NCBI GenBank assembly: GCA_038380435.1
Contig: JAWZYU010000007.1
Span: 88,612,334 to 88,676,333 of the forward strand
DNA: 64,000 nucleotides
Source of the DNA: Ryuthela nishihirai
Lineage: Eukaryota; Arthropoda; Arachnida; Araneae; Heptathelidae
Direction of reading: 5' to 3'
Shown: piece after piece, positions 10,903-21,179 of the stretch
How the letters are laid out: each line of letters begins with the position of its first letter
How positions within the stretch are numbered: position 1 is the first letter of the stretch
Translations under genes and position numbers: made by a program
The notes under the pieces: generated by a model
Seen by the model: only the letters and a program-made list of their open reading frames with translations
The model's database searches: none
Told to the model about the DNA's origin: nothing

Positions 10903-11850
10903 ATGCTTAGCATAGCTTTAGTATTGCATTGTTGTATAGCAGCATCTTTGAGCACTGCTCAAGATAAAAAAAAGTTTAAAAATTTTTGCAAACCGCTAAA
11001 AACGTCTGCTAATAATATGGCCAATTCTACCATAATTACTTCCAACTTAGAAAGTGTAAAAGATAGGTTGCAGGATGTGATGAAAGAAGCAGAAGTGTTA
11101 TTGAATCTGCTTAATGAGCCTCGGGGAGAAAAGGGGAATGACAACAACCCCTAAAATTGCTGACAATGCTACGCCAGTTCATGAATCAAACTTTGAACTT
11201 AAGGTTCCATTTTTTGTTCCAAAGCGTTTGAAGCAAGTGATAGAACAAAATATTATCAACCGCCACAACAATGAGTTGCCAATCCAATTATTAACTGTAG
11301 TCCTAATGTTTAATGGCGGTTTTCTCGAAGACAAAGGAAGGAGATGATATTGAAAAATTCATCTGGGGTACAGTAGAGTTATACCAGCTATACAATGCTG
11401 ATGCTGCCAAAATTGACATTATAAATTGCACATTTTCCCAATTAATTCTGCCCATTAAGGAATTCTTAGAAGTACAAAACGTAAATTCAATTTCAACTTT
11501 AGTCAAATTGGCTTAGCAATATACTGCAAGAAGAGAATCTGCAGAAACTGCATTAAACCAACAATAGATGCAATCCTCGCCAAAGCAGCACTATCAGGTT
11601 GAGTCTCGTAAAATGACTCCCGCATGACTGAAAGTTACACGGTCCCGACAATTTGCGCCGAATGCGCCTACAGGGATGCAGAACGAATGAAGCAGAGATT
11701 ATGTTCCACATCAAGCTTTGAACAATGACACTAGACCTAAAACTTTTGCTAAGAATAATAGAAAGACTTTCAGATGTAATTTTTGTGGCCAACTAGGACA
11801 CACGGAGAAATATTGCTACAGAAAAAATGGCAATTCGAGAAACTTAAATT
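10903..11850 (+). pseudogene. gag of the gypsy-type element, broken
   Basis: Capsid-nucleocapsid polyprotein relic in several frames. An open frame 10903-11154 is followed by 11114-11347 (frame shift) and then 11313-11516, which reads smoothly into acidic, helical sequence of gag type. After a stop-rich stretch the frame near 11755-11850 encodes a basic segment with one zinc knuckle, CNFCGQLGHTEKYC (CX2CX4HX4C), typical of nucleocapsid. At least three frame breaks make it non-functional. A 5' leader frame at 10601-10840 has no recognisable function. Confidence 0.75.
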
Positions 11851-11929
11851 AGGATCTTTGAAGTGAGAGGTCAAAGTTCCTCAAGAAAAAGCCCTCTCAT
11901 GAGTTAAGTCTTGCTACTGTGGGTGTACA

Positions 11930-12235
11930 TAATGTCCTACATTTACCTTTTGTGAAGCTTTATTATGACAAAACTGAATTCATAGCTCATATCAAAACAG
12001 GAGCTGATATTACATGTCTGCATAAGGAAGTATGGGATAAAATTCAGAAAAGTTGTAAGCTGAAATTGCAGCGTAGTCCTGTGGACCTTTGAACTTAGCT
12101 TGTGCTTCCAATCAGTGTTTTCTGCAAGGAACTGTTGAGTTACCTATCACTTTAAATAATGTGGTGGTAAGACTTGAATTTTTAGTAATAAATGAATTAT
12201 TATATGACTCCTTGATAGGAATAGATGCGATATGA
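11930..12235 (+). pseudogene. aspartic protease relic of the gypsy-type element
   Basis: The reading frame near 11955-12060 contains IKTGADITCL, aligning to the retropepsin active site (D-T/S-G-A); the catalytic aspartate is replaced by lysine in this copy. Downstream LIGIDAI corresponds to the usual C-terminal (L)LG-D motif, then a stop. Lies between the zinc knuckle and the RT, as expected for gypsy-type pol. Confidence 0.7.
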
Positions 12236-12241
12236 AAACAC

Positions 12242-12808
12242 TTGATTGAATTTGATTTTGCTAATAACACTATTTTGCTGAAAGCAACAAAGAATAAAAA
12301 CTTTAATGTTTATCAGATAAAATCGGATATTAGAAAACATGCTGACAGCGCTCATTTAGATAGTAATGAGAGAGTTAAGTTAGAAGCTCTGCTCAATGCT
12401 AATTATGAACTTTTTAACAACAAGCCTGCAGATGTCAGATTTTGGAGCATCATATCGACACGGGCAATAGTAGACCTGTTTATAGCAAACCATACAATTA
12501 TCCTCCCAGTAAAGAAGAAATAATCCCAGCACAAATTAAAGAAATGTTAAAGGATGGGATAATAGAACCAAGTTTTAACCCGTGGGCTTCACTGGTAGTC
12601 CTCATTAAAAAGAAAACTGGTGATTTGAGATTTTGTGTGGACTATCGAAAACTAAATACTGTTACAGTCCCCAATAGATATCCACTACCTATTATTCAGA
12701 ATCTACTAATACAACTGGTGGCAAGAAATTTATCAGCACACTACATTTGTCTTCAGGATATTGGCAGGTGTCTGTATATCCACCAGATCAGCTCCAAAAC
12801 AGCTTTCC
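12242..12808 (+). pseudogene. reverse transcriptase, N-terminal part
   Basis: Two overlapping frames (12242-12523, 12442-12825) join by a frameshift. The second shows the gypsy RT opening: HHIDTGNSRPVYSKPYN, then IKEMLKDGIIEPSFNPWASL, and CVDYRKLNTVTVPNRYPLPI. It continues to the SSKTAF block, where a 517-bp repeat interrupts the gene with a TTTCC target duplication. The order and motifs put it in the Ty3/gypsy group. Confidence 0.85.
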
Positions 12809-13325
12809 CCGATAGGATACCTTGACGTGGTGGTGAGGGAGTGCTCCAGGCCCAGCACCCCAGTCGAAGGCTTTGCCGACCGGATTGGGTCCCCGGTTGG
12901 ACAGAGCCAAGACCAACCGAGGTCGAAGACATCGCCAACCGGTTGACGGTGTCTAGACCTCACCTATCAGGAGCTCTGTGGAGCTGTTCAAGGGCACGGC
13001 CGAACGGTTTGAGCCCGCCAAGTAGGCATGAGCCCTTTCAAAGTCTGGGCCTTACTAAGAGTCTCCATCCTGGGTGCCGAGCGACCTTGGATCTACATAT
13101 CCTTGTTCATGGCTAACTGGGGAACAGATTAAATTTAAGGTTTCTTCCGGTAGTTAACTTTCCTTTTATAGGATTGCTGCCATGTGAGGTCGGGGATGAG
13201 GTGCATCTATATGGCGCATTCTTGCCCCCGACTCTAGATACTCACAGCTTTCCATCAACTGGTAGTGTCGTCAGATGGAACCGGAGATTGCCGTGGTTGC
13301 ATAACATCTGCAACAAATTGTACAA
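12809..13325 (+). mobile_element. 517-bp GC-rich repeat, copy 1, inserted in RT
   Basis: Flanked by TTTCC at 12804-12808 and 13326-13330; removing it rejoins the RT codons around KTAF and LTKDG. It starts CCGATAGGATACCTTGACG, is much richer in GC than its surroundings and holds repeated ACCGG motifs. A reverse copy lies at about 44117-44649. The 5' phrase with CCTTGACGTGGTGG reminds me of the 5' ends of some LINEs, so it may be a retroposed 5' region; this is inference. Open frames here are not genes. Confidence 0.8.
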
Positions 13326-13468
13326 TTTCCTCACAAAAGATGGATTATTCCAATTTCGTTGTTTTCCATTTGACTTATCCGGAGCACCTGCCATTGTTTC
13401 AATGTCTTATGTCTGTGGTTCTGGGTAATCTGAAAGGAAAAATTTGTGAAGTGTACTTAGATGACATA
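13326..13468 (+). pseudogene. reverse transcriptase, middle part with YLDD
   Basis: Resumes the RT after the GC-rich insert: DGLFQFRCFPFDLSGAPA in one frame and, after a frameshift, KICEVYLDDI. YLDD is the catalytic metal-binding motif of reverse transcriptases (13453-13468 region). A second insertion follows immediately after the YLDDI codons. Confidence 0.85.
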
Positions 13469-14397
13469 CCATCAGAAATCAGTGAAAAAAATAACTACCG
13501 TATATTTCTGCAAATAAGACGATAGTTGAATCATAAAAAAAGGCCCCCAAAATCCGGGTCATTTTATAGGACAGATACAAAAAAATTAGACTGAAATTTA
13601 TATAAATTGAAACCATTATTACTACAACTATTCGAAAAATCTATCATATTATTTAAATACGCTATATGATAATACATTACATTGTAATAGTAAATAATAC
13701 ATTACAAAAGTAACATTACATTGTAATAGTAAAACAATACTAAAACAAAATAAATATTAAATGTTATGTTTATTGAGCTACTGAGAAAAAAACGGACAAA
13801 CCGTAATTATTTACTAGTACAGAGTAGGGTATGTCCCCAAAACAGATCCCCCTGCCTTGCCCACGGTCAGTAGGGGACACCGATGGGCTTGGAAAGGCCG
13901 CCGTCTGTCGGATGGGATGTTAAGCCATGGCCCTGTGTGCGGGAGAGACATACCCTGTGCACGTTAAAGAACACGCTGGATGGCCTTGATGGGAGGCTAC
14001 CATCTGTCTCCCAACAGCTATTCCAGTGGGTCCCCTCCCCCAACCTTCTCTGAGCCTTCGGGGTCCATGTGACCTGGCCATTTAGCCCATTGTGTGCAAA
14101 AAAGTGCCGCTCAGAGGTAAAACAACCCAACCCAACCCACAAAATAGAATAGCCCATACGACGCTTTTGTGAATAGTCAAGGTCATTACCCGAATGCCCG
14201 AATCAGTGCAAATGTTTGCGAATAGGACATAATTCCGTATACGCTATACAGTATTATTACCCAGATGATGATCGCCGATCTAACTAAATTCATAGGCTGT
14301 TGATAGTTTGGGGTCGTCTTACAGGACAGATATATGCTAAAACTATAAAACTTTGACGAAAATTTATACCTCATCTTATCTGCAGAAATATAAGGTA
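13469..14397. mobile_element. TIR transposon in RT, with inverted flank duplication and nested SINE
   Basis: The element proper runs 13495-14397 with TA at each end and terminal inverted repeats CCGTATATTTCTGC / GCAGAAATATAAGG extending over about 25 bp (AAATAAGACGA / TCATCTTATCT). Between the RT codons and the left end, bases 13471-13494 are an inverted copy of the RT sequence just right of the element (14398-14423). No transposase is encoded. TA target and TIR suggest a Tc1/mariner-type non-autonomous element. A SINE occupies 13847-14139. Confidence 0.75.
13847..14139 (+). mobile_element. SINE family 1, 5'-truncated
   Basis: Begins in the family body (GATCCCCCTGCC, GGTCAGTAGGGGACACCGAT) and ends with GTAAAACAACCCAACCCAAC. 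The tRNA-like head is missing. It is nested in the TIR transposon, making three layers: SINE in transposon in LTR element. Confidence 0.85.
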
Positions 14398-15165
14398 GTT
14401 ATTTTTTTCACTGATTTTTCTGAGCATCTGCGTGATTTAGATTTGGTATTCTCAAGGATAAGAGAAGCCAGACTCACCATAAAATTATCTAAATGCACAT
14501 TTCTCCAAGAAGACATTCAATACCTCAGTTTTACTGTAAATGTAGATGGAGTAAGAACATTACCTAATAAGGTCGAAACCATAGAATGATTTTCCACACC
14601 GCACAATTCAAAGCAACTTAGTAGATTTCTAGGAATGTGTGAGTACCGACAATTTGTACCTAATTTTGCTAATTTGGCCGAACCTTTATGTGAATTATGC
14701 CGAAAGCGAAAATGGTTCCATTGGACACCTGTTTGCAACACAGCATTTCAGACCTTAAAAGATGCATTGTGTCATGCTTCTGTGTTGGCCTTGCCGCAGT
14801 CAGGCAAACCTTTTAACATCTACAGTGATGCTTCTGATGTTGGTCTCGGTGATATGCTTAGCCAAATACAGGATGGCAATTGTGAACATATCATCATGTA
14901 TGCCAGTCACAGTTTGAGTCACACTGAAAGAAATTATACAGTGACTGAAAAAGAATGTCTAAGTGTAATATGGGCTCTAGAAAAATTTAAAGTGCAATTA
15001 GACACGTCCAACATTACTATTTTTACCGACCATGCTGCTTTACAATGGTTGCAGATATCCACAAATTTAACAGGTCATCTAATGCACTGGGCATTACACC
15101 TACAAGAATTCAATTTCAAGGTTGAGCACTGAAAAGGAATGCACATCAGCTACCAGATGCATTAT
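14398..15165 (+). pseudogene. RT thumb and RNase H of the gypsy-type element
   Basis: First part (to 14589): FFTDFSEHLRDLDLVFSRI, the segment right after YLDD(V/I) in gypsy RT, then KLSKCTFLQEDIQYL. After one stop, 14635-15132 is a long open frame: RFLGM-CEYRQFVPNFANLAEPL, then FQTLKDALCHASVLALP, and RNase H with FNIYSDASDVGLG (first Asp), TVTEKECLSVIWALEKF (Glu) and ITIFTDHAALQWL (Asp). All three visible RNase H acidic positions are kept. The frame ends at a stop in the region that normally reads KHNVADALSR. Confidence 0.88.
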
Positions 15166-15176
15166 CCCATGCTCCT

Positions 15177-15720
15177 GTGTGGCCGGCAGAAGTTACGCTA
15201 GAGCTGGAGGATAAGTCTTTTGCTCCCTCGTTCGCCACAATAGTTCCCGTCGAATACAAGGAACACTTAATTAATGAACAACAAAGAGATTTAGAATATG
15301 GAAATGTATACCATTATTTGAAAACTGATGAATTACCTCTAGATCCTAGTATAGCTTCAAATATTGTTGGAAGAGCCAGACATTTTAGACTAATTAGTGA
15401 TATTTTGTACTACTGCAGAAGACCAAGTCAAACAGACAGTTATCGCCCATTTATTACCAAGAATTTAAGACAGTACGTATCCAAGAATTGCATGATGTAC
15501 CTTCAGCAGGACATTTAGGTACACGAAAAACATATCAGGTGGCTGAAAGATAATATTGGCCAGCTTTGAAAAAGGATGTAAAAACTATGTAGGACCACAA
15601 AATTTGATCAGAACCATCCTTGTGGTCTTATGAAAAGCACGATCTCCAATGAACCCATGGAATTAGTAGACATGGATTTAATAGGCCTGTATCCACAAAC
15701 GATATGAATTTTTTGTATGC
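15177..15720 (+). pseudogene. integrase, N-terminal part, truncated
   Basis: After the RNase H the frame 15177-15518 leads into HFRLISDILYYCRR, then in a shifted frame LHDVPSAGHLGTRKTYQVAE, the H..H half of the HHCC zinc finger, and YWPALKKDVKT. A later frame gives EPMELVDMDLIGLYP, which matches the start of the catalytic core with its first Asp. Beyond 15720 nothing like the rest of the core or a chromodomain remains, so most of integrase is deleted or diverged. Confidence 0.75.
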
Positions 15721-16479
15721 AAAGTGTATTTTCATGAAAAAAGTGAATGGAATTGTATTGGATGAAATGTTATCATCAATTTGCAAATTACTGATTACAA
15801 CTTTTTCTTTACTCTTAGATAAGACGTATGTATTTGTGTTTAAATCTGTTCGGTGTCATCAGTGATATTTATGTGTCAATGATGTGTAATTATTGGGATG
15901 ACATTGGCGGCATTTGTTTGCATATATATGAGCTGACCAGATGTCTTGTATCTTTTTAGAGCTGTCCCCAACAACAGAGTCTGGTGACTGGACAGTCACC
16001 AGCATAACTCTGTACCCCGCTTGATACATTTGTAATTATATTCTGTGAAAGAGCAGAATTTCATGTAAATTGATTTTTTTTTCTTTAACCTTTTTAGAAG
16101 TTAAGAAGGATAGGAGTAATATTAACCAGCTTTTTGTACAGGTTATTGTATGCAACTTTTGAAGTTTGTATCGGAATGTGATACTAGGTAGTCCGATAAT
16201 GCTAGTATGCAGTTAACTGCCACAGCCATTGGTATGTAATACAATATAATATATAGTAATATACAATACGTAGCTGTACACATTGATAGGAGGAAAGGGA
16301 GGAGGTACCTTTGATTGTGATGAAAAATTGTGTTGAATGAGAGTAGATCATCTTATCAAAATTTGTATAAGCATACTTTTACTTTATTTCATGTTCAATT
16401 ATGGTAAATGATGTGAGAAGTGTCCTATTATTCTAAATTTGCTTGTCAAAATCTGTTAAGTCAAATTTTGACTCCCTTT
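15721..16479 (+). other. 3' internal region of the LTR element, no ORF
   Basis: Between the integrase remnant and the polypurine tract. No envelope-like or other coding frame of note. Confidence 0.5.
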
Positions 16480-16491
16480 GGGAGGGGAAGA
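16480..16491 (+). promoter_or_regulatory. polypurine tract
   Basis: GGGAGGGGAAGA lies directly before TATGATGGTCCACTC, the LTR start. This is the expected plus-strand primer site and fixes the orientation and the 3' LTR start. Confidence 0.75.
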
Positions 16492-16492
16492 T

Positions 16493-18376
16493 ATGATGGT
16501 CCACTCATTCATTTTTACTTTTCATTAACCAGTTTTGCTTTATTTATGCCATATTTATCATTTTGCAGATTATTATTTCATTTTTTTGGACTCTGCCACA
16601 TGTGACATGCCCTTGAAAAGTGACGAATATGGTTGTGAAACTCAAGTCGGGCGATTAAAAGTTTTTAACTTTTGGTGCGTTCTAAGAATTTTTTTGACTT
16701 TTTAACTGCTTTATGTCATTTATTTTGTTTATAAAATAGAACTTCTATGTGTGTTCCTGTTATGGCAGAAGTCAACACATCCAATGGACTTTCCCTGATC
16801 ATAACACCAGGATGCACATTGACCCATGTGGAGCAAACAAGAATTGTTGAGCTGTTAATGAATATAGTAAGTTTGTTCCATTGACTCCAAATGCTACTGT
16901 ACAACTCTATTCCATTAAGGCACATCAAATTCTAATGTCACAAGACACAATAACAAAGGGATAAAAAAAATTCTTATTCTTTTATGCTAAACAGCCATAT
17001 AGTGTATTTAATACCAATACTGATATATGGTATTACCCATTTATTTGTTAGCATTACTCTATGCTGAAACAACCCTTTGATTTAAACTCACAAGTTTATT
17101 TTGAACTATTACCAACAAAATTTTCCTTAAAGTTTTGAAATTCTCTTGAAAATTAATAAACAGTTGCTATTTTTAAAAACTGAAGATTTTAGAAATAATT
17201 ACAAAAAATGTAACTCCACTGATTTTTTTTATTTTACACTCTTTTCTGCCTTAAACTTCATTTAATATTCCTAGAAGTATTTTTATGATTTATATCGTGC
17301 GATGGTCCACTCATTCACTTTTACTTTTCCTTAACCAGTTTTGCTTTATTTACATTATATTTATCTTTTTGGGGATTATTTCATTTTTTGGACATCACAA
17401 TCCTCGTTCCGAGCTGTAGGAGTTGCACATGTGCAACTCTGACCTTTTGGTTGTCAATGTTAAAGCGTGTGTAGGTCCCGACTGCTCTTGCATCATAGCT
17501 AGCACGATCGTCATATTATGCAAATATCTTTCCTGGCGTGCAATAGACACGTGCCGGACTTGTATGCATGTTATAACTAAGTGATGTTAGGTCACAGAGT
17601 TAGTTAGAATGTGAGAGAGTTAGAAAGATAGAGAATTGTGGAGTGAGTTGTGAGAATAGTAGAGATATAGGAATCAGAAATATGTGTTGTGTAGATAGAA
17701 GGAGTTGTTAGTCTATACTAATAAGTTACACAGCTATACTTTATAAAGGATTTAATCACGATAATGCTGTGGTACAAAGTTAAAACATAAAACTTCCAGG
17801 GAGTAATTCTCAAACTAGGAAAATGCTGTACATACCATTACCATATATGGGATCTACTTAACTAATACCTTAGAATTACCCTTAACTTTATACATTAATT
17901 CAAAATTAACTCTCCTCCAAGAGATCCCATATATGGTAATGGTATGTACAGCACTTTCCTAGTTTGAGAATTACTACCTGGAAGTTTTATGTTTTAACTT
18001 TGTACCACAGCATTATCGTGATTAAATCCTTTATGTTGTTAGTCTACAATTTTTGTATTCTACCATTGAATTTGGTGAGTTGAATTTTTTGGAAATAAAT
18101 TTTGTTTGTTTTAGAAACTTTTGAATTTTTGCTATTTTTCTCTTGAGCAATGTTGATTGAATTTTGATTATATTTAAACTTTAATTAAACTTGGCAATCC
18201 TTTTTGAATTCTTACTCAGTAAGTAATGCCTGATATTATACATTAATGAACCCTATTTCAACTTTATTTGGCAAGTTATTATTGCCTGGTGCCCAATACA
18301 GCTATCCGGAATTTGAATAAATTGGATCAGATGAAAGGTCCAACTTTAAAAAGTTAATAATCTTTGGAGTGTTACA
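16493..18376 (+). repeat. 3' LTR region, composite
   Basis: Three parts: 16493-16594 is the first 100 bp of the LTR; 16595-17297 is the 700-bp block also found before the 5' LTR; 17299-18376 is a full LTR, interrupted by a MITE at 17743-18034. It ends GGAGTGTTACA, as the 5' LTR does (GGAGCATTACA). The two LTRs differ by many substitutions and small indels, so insertion is old. Confidence 0.8.
17743..18034. mobile_element. MITE with about 115-bp inverted ends, in the 3' LTR
   Basis: 292 bp, beginning ATAAAGGATTTAATCACG and ending with its reverse complement. The arms (17743-17858 and 17925-18034) are nearly identical and include TCCCATATATGG. The 5' LTR lacks it, and the LTR phrase GTTGTTAGTCTA occurs on both sides (17704-17715 and 18035-18046), so the target duplication may be up to 12 bp or include local repair. 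No coding capacity. Confidence 0.85.
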
Positions 18377-18499
18377 ATCATTTATCCCCGTATTCTATTC
18401 ATCTTAAATATTATTAAAAACAGAGCCTTCTTAGGCTCCAAGACTGGCTGCAGCTTTAACTAAGTCATGGCAGAGGAGGACACAGGTGCAGTCTTCTTT

Positions 18500-19475
18500 C
18501 CATGTGTTAAAAATGGCTCCAAAGTAGATTGTTAACAGTGTTATTCTCACACATTGAATGTACTCCCTTTTTAAAATTAGTATGTACGTTTTTATATTTA
18601 AACCTCAGTTTTCATTTCTGTAGGTTCGTTTTTTCTCTGTAAATTATCAATCTTTTGTTGGTTGATCTACTGATTGATTATTATCAATTTTTCAGAGTCA
18701 TGCTACATTGGATGGCTGGCTTACAACCTGTTGCTGTAGATATTTTATTTAACATTACTTTCGGCTATATGTTAATTTTCCTTTTAGTATTTCTTCGTTT
18801 TCCAGTAAACAAAAACTTTCATTTGTCTAGTTTCCTGAAAATGAGTGAGGTCTTGGATATGGAAGCAAAAAGGACTTTCTTTGCACAGAAATCAGTCCTC
18901 CTGTGGGAGGACAATTTTTGTCCAGGTGTTTTCAGCCCCCCCCCCCCCCCCCAACTACACTGAAGGCATTTTACTGCACCACCTCCACCCCAGCAATTTT
19001 TTTTAATTATAAGTTTTTAAGTTTATATTCAATAGTTTGAAAGAGTTTATCCCCTCAATATATTGGCTGTGCCACTCTGATGATATAGAAGCAACTTCCA
19101 GCATTCAGCCAAGATTGCCAAACTTTAACATTCAAAGGGAAAATTCATAATGTTTAGTAAACAAAGCAGCCAAGAAAGTGTTTTTCCACTTCATAAACAG
19201 GACAGAAAATCTCATTAATATGCGCAACCCAAGTTGCTCTGTATAACACTGGCCACTGTTTTAAAATATACCACAATGAAAAGAATCATTAAAAGAAATA
19301 AAAATCGTGTTTCAGATTTCAGGAAAAAATAAAAATCGTGTTTCAGATTTCAGGAAAAAATAAAAATCGTGTTTCAGATTTCAGGAAAAAATTATATTGT
19401 TTTGGAAGAAATTTACATTTGATTAATATACAATTTAATTGCTTTTATTCATCACATTTCCCAACATTAATGCAT
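18500..19475 (+). mobile_element. piggyBac-like family, internal fragment
   Basis: Carries the family blocks ACATTGGATGGCTGGCTTAC, TTTCGGCTATATGTTAATTT, GGATATGGAAGCAAAAAGGA and AATCATTAAAAGAAATAAAA in the same order as 47230-47960 and 58760-59470. A C homopolymer (about 18935-18952) matches similar C/G tracts in the other copies. The 102-codon frame 18655-18963 is repeat sequence without transposase motifs. Confidence 0.7.
19300..19391 (+). repeat. 31-bp tandem repeat, about three units
   Basis: The unit AAAATCGTGTTTCAGATTTC plus AGGAAAAAATA recurs with a 31-bp period (TCG at 19305, 19336, 19367). It lies in the piggyBac-like fragment and expands a segment that is single-copy at 59365-59395. 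Confidence 0.9.
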
Positions 19476-21179
19476 TAACCCTTTCTCTACCATACTGGCC
19501 CAAAAAGGCCCAAATAGGGAGGCAAACATAGATCCTTGGTGCAAGATATTATGTTCGTTATTATTCAGATGCACTTTTGATGGGTTTATATATAACATCA
19601 GTTGGGATGAGTTTTCTTTGCCCATTGTTGTTGCATTGTGTTTGCTGCAACTGTAGCAATTTCTTTTTATGTCTATATTCAATTACCTTACTGTCCATTT
19701 CGAGTCTATTGTGTGTGATTTATTGAACTTTGTTGAAGTGTGAATTGTTGTTATTAATTTGAAATACAACTCAAAAACATTTCGCTCAATTAAAAAATTT
19801 TACTATGTGTTGTGAAATACAGCAGAAAATACAGCTGCTCAATACAGCAGAAAAAAAAAGTTACTATGTGACTTTTTTCTTCTGCTGTATTGAGGATTTT
19901 GTTCAGGTTTTCATCAAATTTTATCCTTGATATTTTTTAGAAAATTGGGAATTACTTTTAGTTGCTTACATTGAAGCACGAATGATAAGTTTAGTGCTTA
20001 TCGATTTAATCTCCTATGCTCATGAATAAAATGCTGTCCGCTCTTTATTAAGGGTACTCATTACTAGTAAGTATTAACTTAATTTCCAAGATAACCACAG
20101 CTACTACATACCAAATTAGAGAACACTGTTAAAACGACAAAATACATCACCCCTCAACACCACTGAAATTATTACCGGACAAGCAGAGGGAAAAATTTAT
20201 GAAACATAGAATTAACAGCATTACGATGGTACATCCCAAACCTCTCCCACTCCAAAACATCCACAAATCATGAACAACAGGATCGCAGACCCACCTTGCT
20301 GCCAATCACCCCCACCAAAGGCCACCTTGATACACCACGCATGGACAACCTTGAGCAAAAGGAGGGAAGAAAGGAGGGAAATTAATTATGCATAAAAATA
20401 TGTGATTCAATTTTTTGAAAATTTGAGTAAAAGCTTTTCATTTTAAAACCAGCTAAAATAATGTAATTTATTCATTAGAATTTTATTAGAATATTCTCAA
20501 ATATTTTAAAATTAATTACCAAATTTTTAAAATTAACGCAACACATAGTGAAATTTTTTATGTATATTTTCTAAAAAAATTTATAAAAATTCAACAACCA
20601 ATTGAATTTTTAGAAATATGGATAGAGTTAAAACTAGTATATATTTCAAAATTAGGTCTTCTGTTACTGCAGTGTCCAGGCCTGATGTATCGAGGTGGCC
20701 TTGCCCCATCCCCTGCCATGACACTAACATGAAGCAGAGGGAAAACCAATGCATGTGCAGCTACAAGCACATCTGTATAATCCCTGCAAAACTTGTAAAA
20801 ACCTACACTTCTGAATAAGGCTGTCCAGCAGCCGAAACATGTTGAGTAGTAACTATATTCTGTGCTCTTTTATTGGTTATATGCATATGCCAAGACTGTG
20901 CAAAAAGACCTACAGTGTCCCATTGACTAGTGCAGTGTTAGCCCAACTGAAGATGACACTGCAAACTATCATTTCAAGGAAGAAGAAAACCAAACTGTGG
21001 ACATATCTGTGAACATCAGTACAAAATCATAGGGACTTCCATGATGGGACTATATCATTTAAAAATTGTGCAAAAGTGTGTCAAAGATGTGTTGATAACA
21101 TTTTTATCTTCTTTTTTCTAAATACAGCATGATAGTGATAATGTACTGTATATACGAAGTAGTTATGATTATCTTGGAA
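19476..21179. other. gene-free stretch with hairpin and possible element ends
   Basis: At 19476 the sequence ATTAACCCTTTCTCTACC resembles a second TTAA-CCC terminal type, but no partner end was found. A hairpin with 24-bp arms lies at 19838-19894. Around 20800-20850 the phrase GGCTGTCCAGCAGCCGAAAC resembles a short motif I associate with Penelope-type or LINE termini, not verified. The small frame at 20618-20818 matches nothing. Confidence 0.4.
19838..19894. repeat. hairpin, 24-bp arms
   Basis: Arms CTCAATACAGCAG(A)nGT and its reverse complement, separated by 9 bases; one or two mismatches in the A/T run. Confidence 0.8.

Noticed and set aside
12733..13116. GC-rich overlapping frames on both strands resembling a gene
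   Set aside because: They lie in the GC-rich inserted repeat; the copy at 44117-44649 does not keep any of the frames.
15721..16479. Envelope gene of the LTR element
   Set aside because: No long open frame, signal peptide or membrane segment in the region between integrase and polypurine tract.
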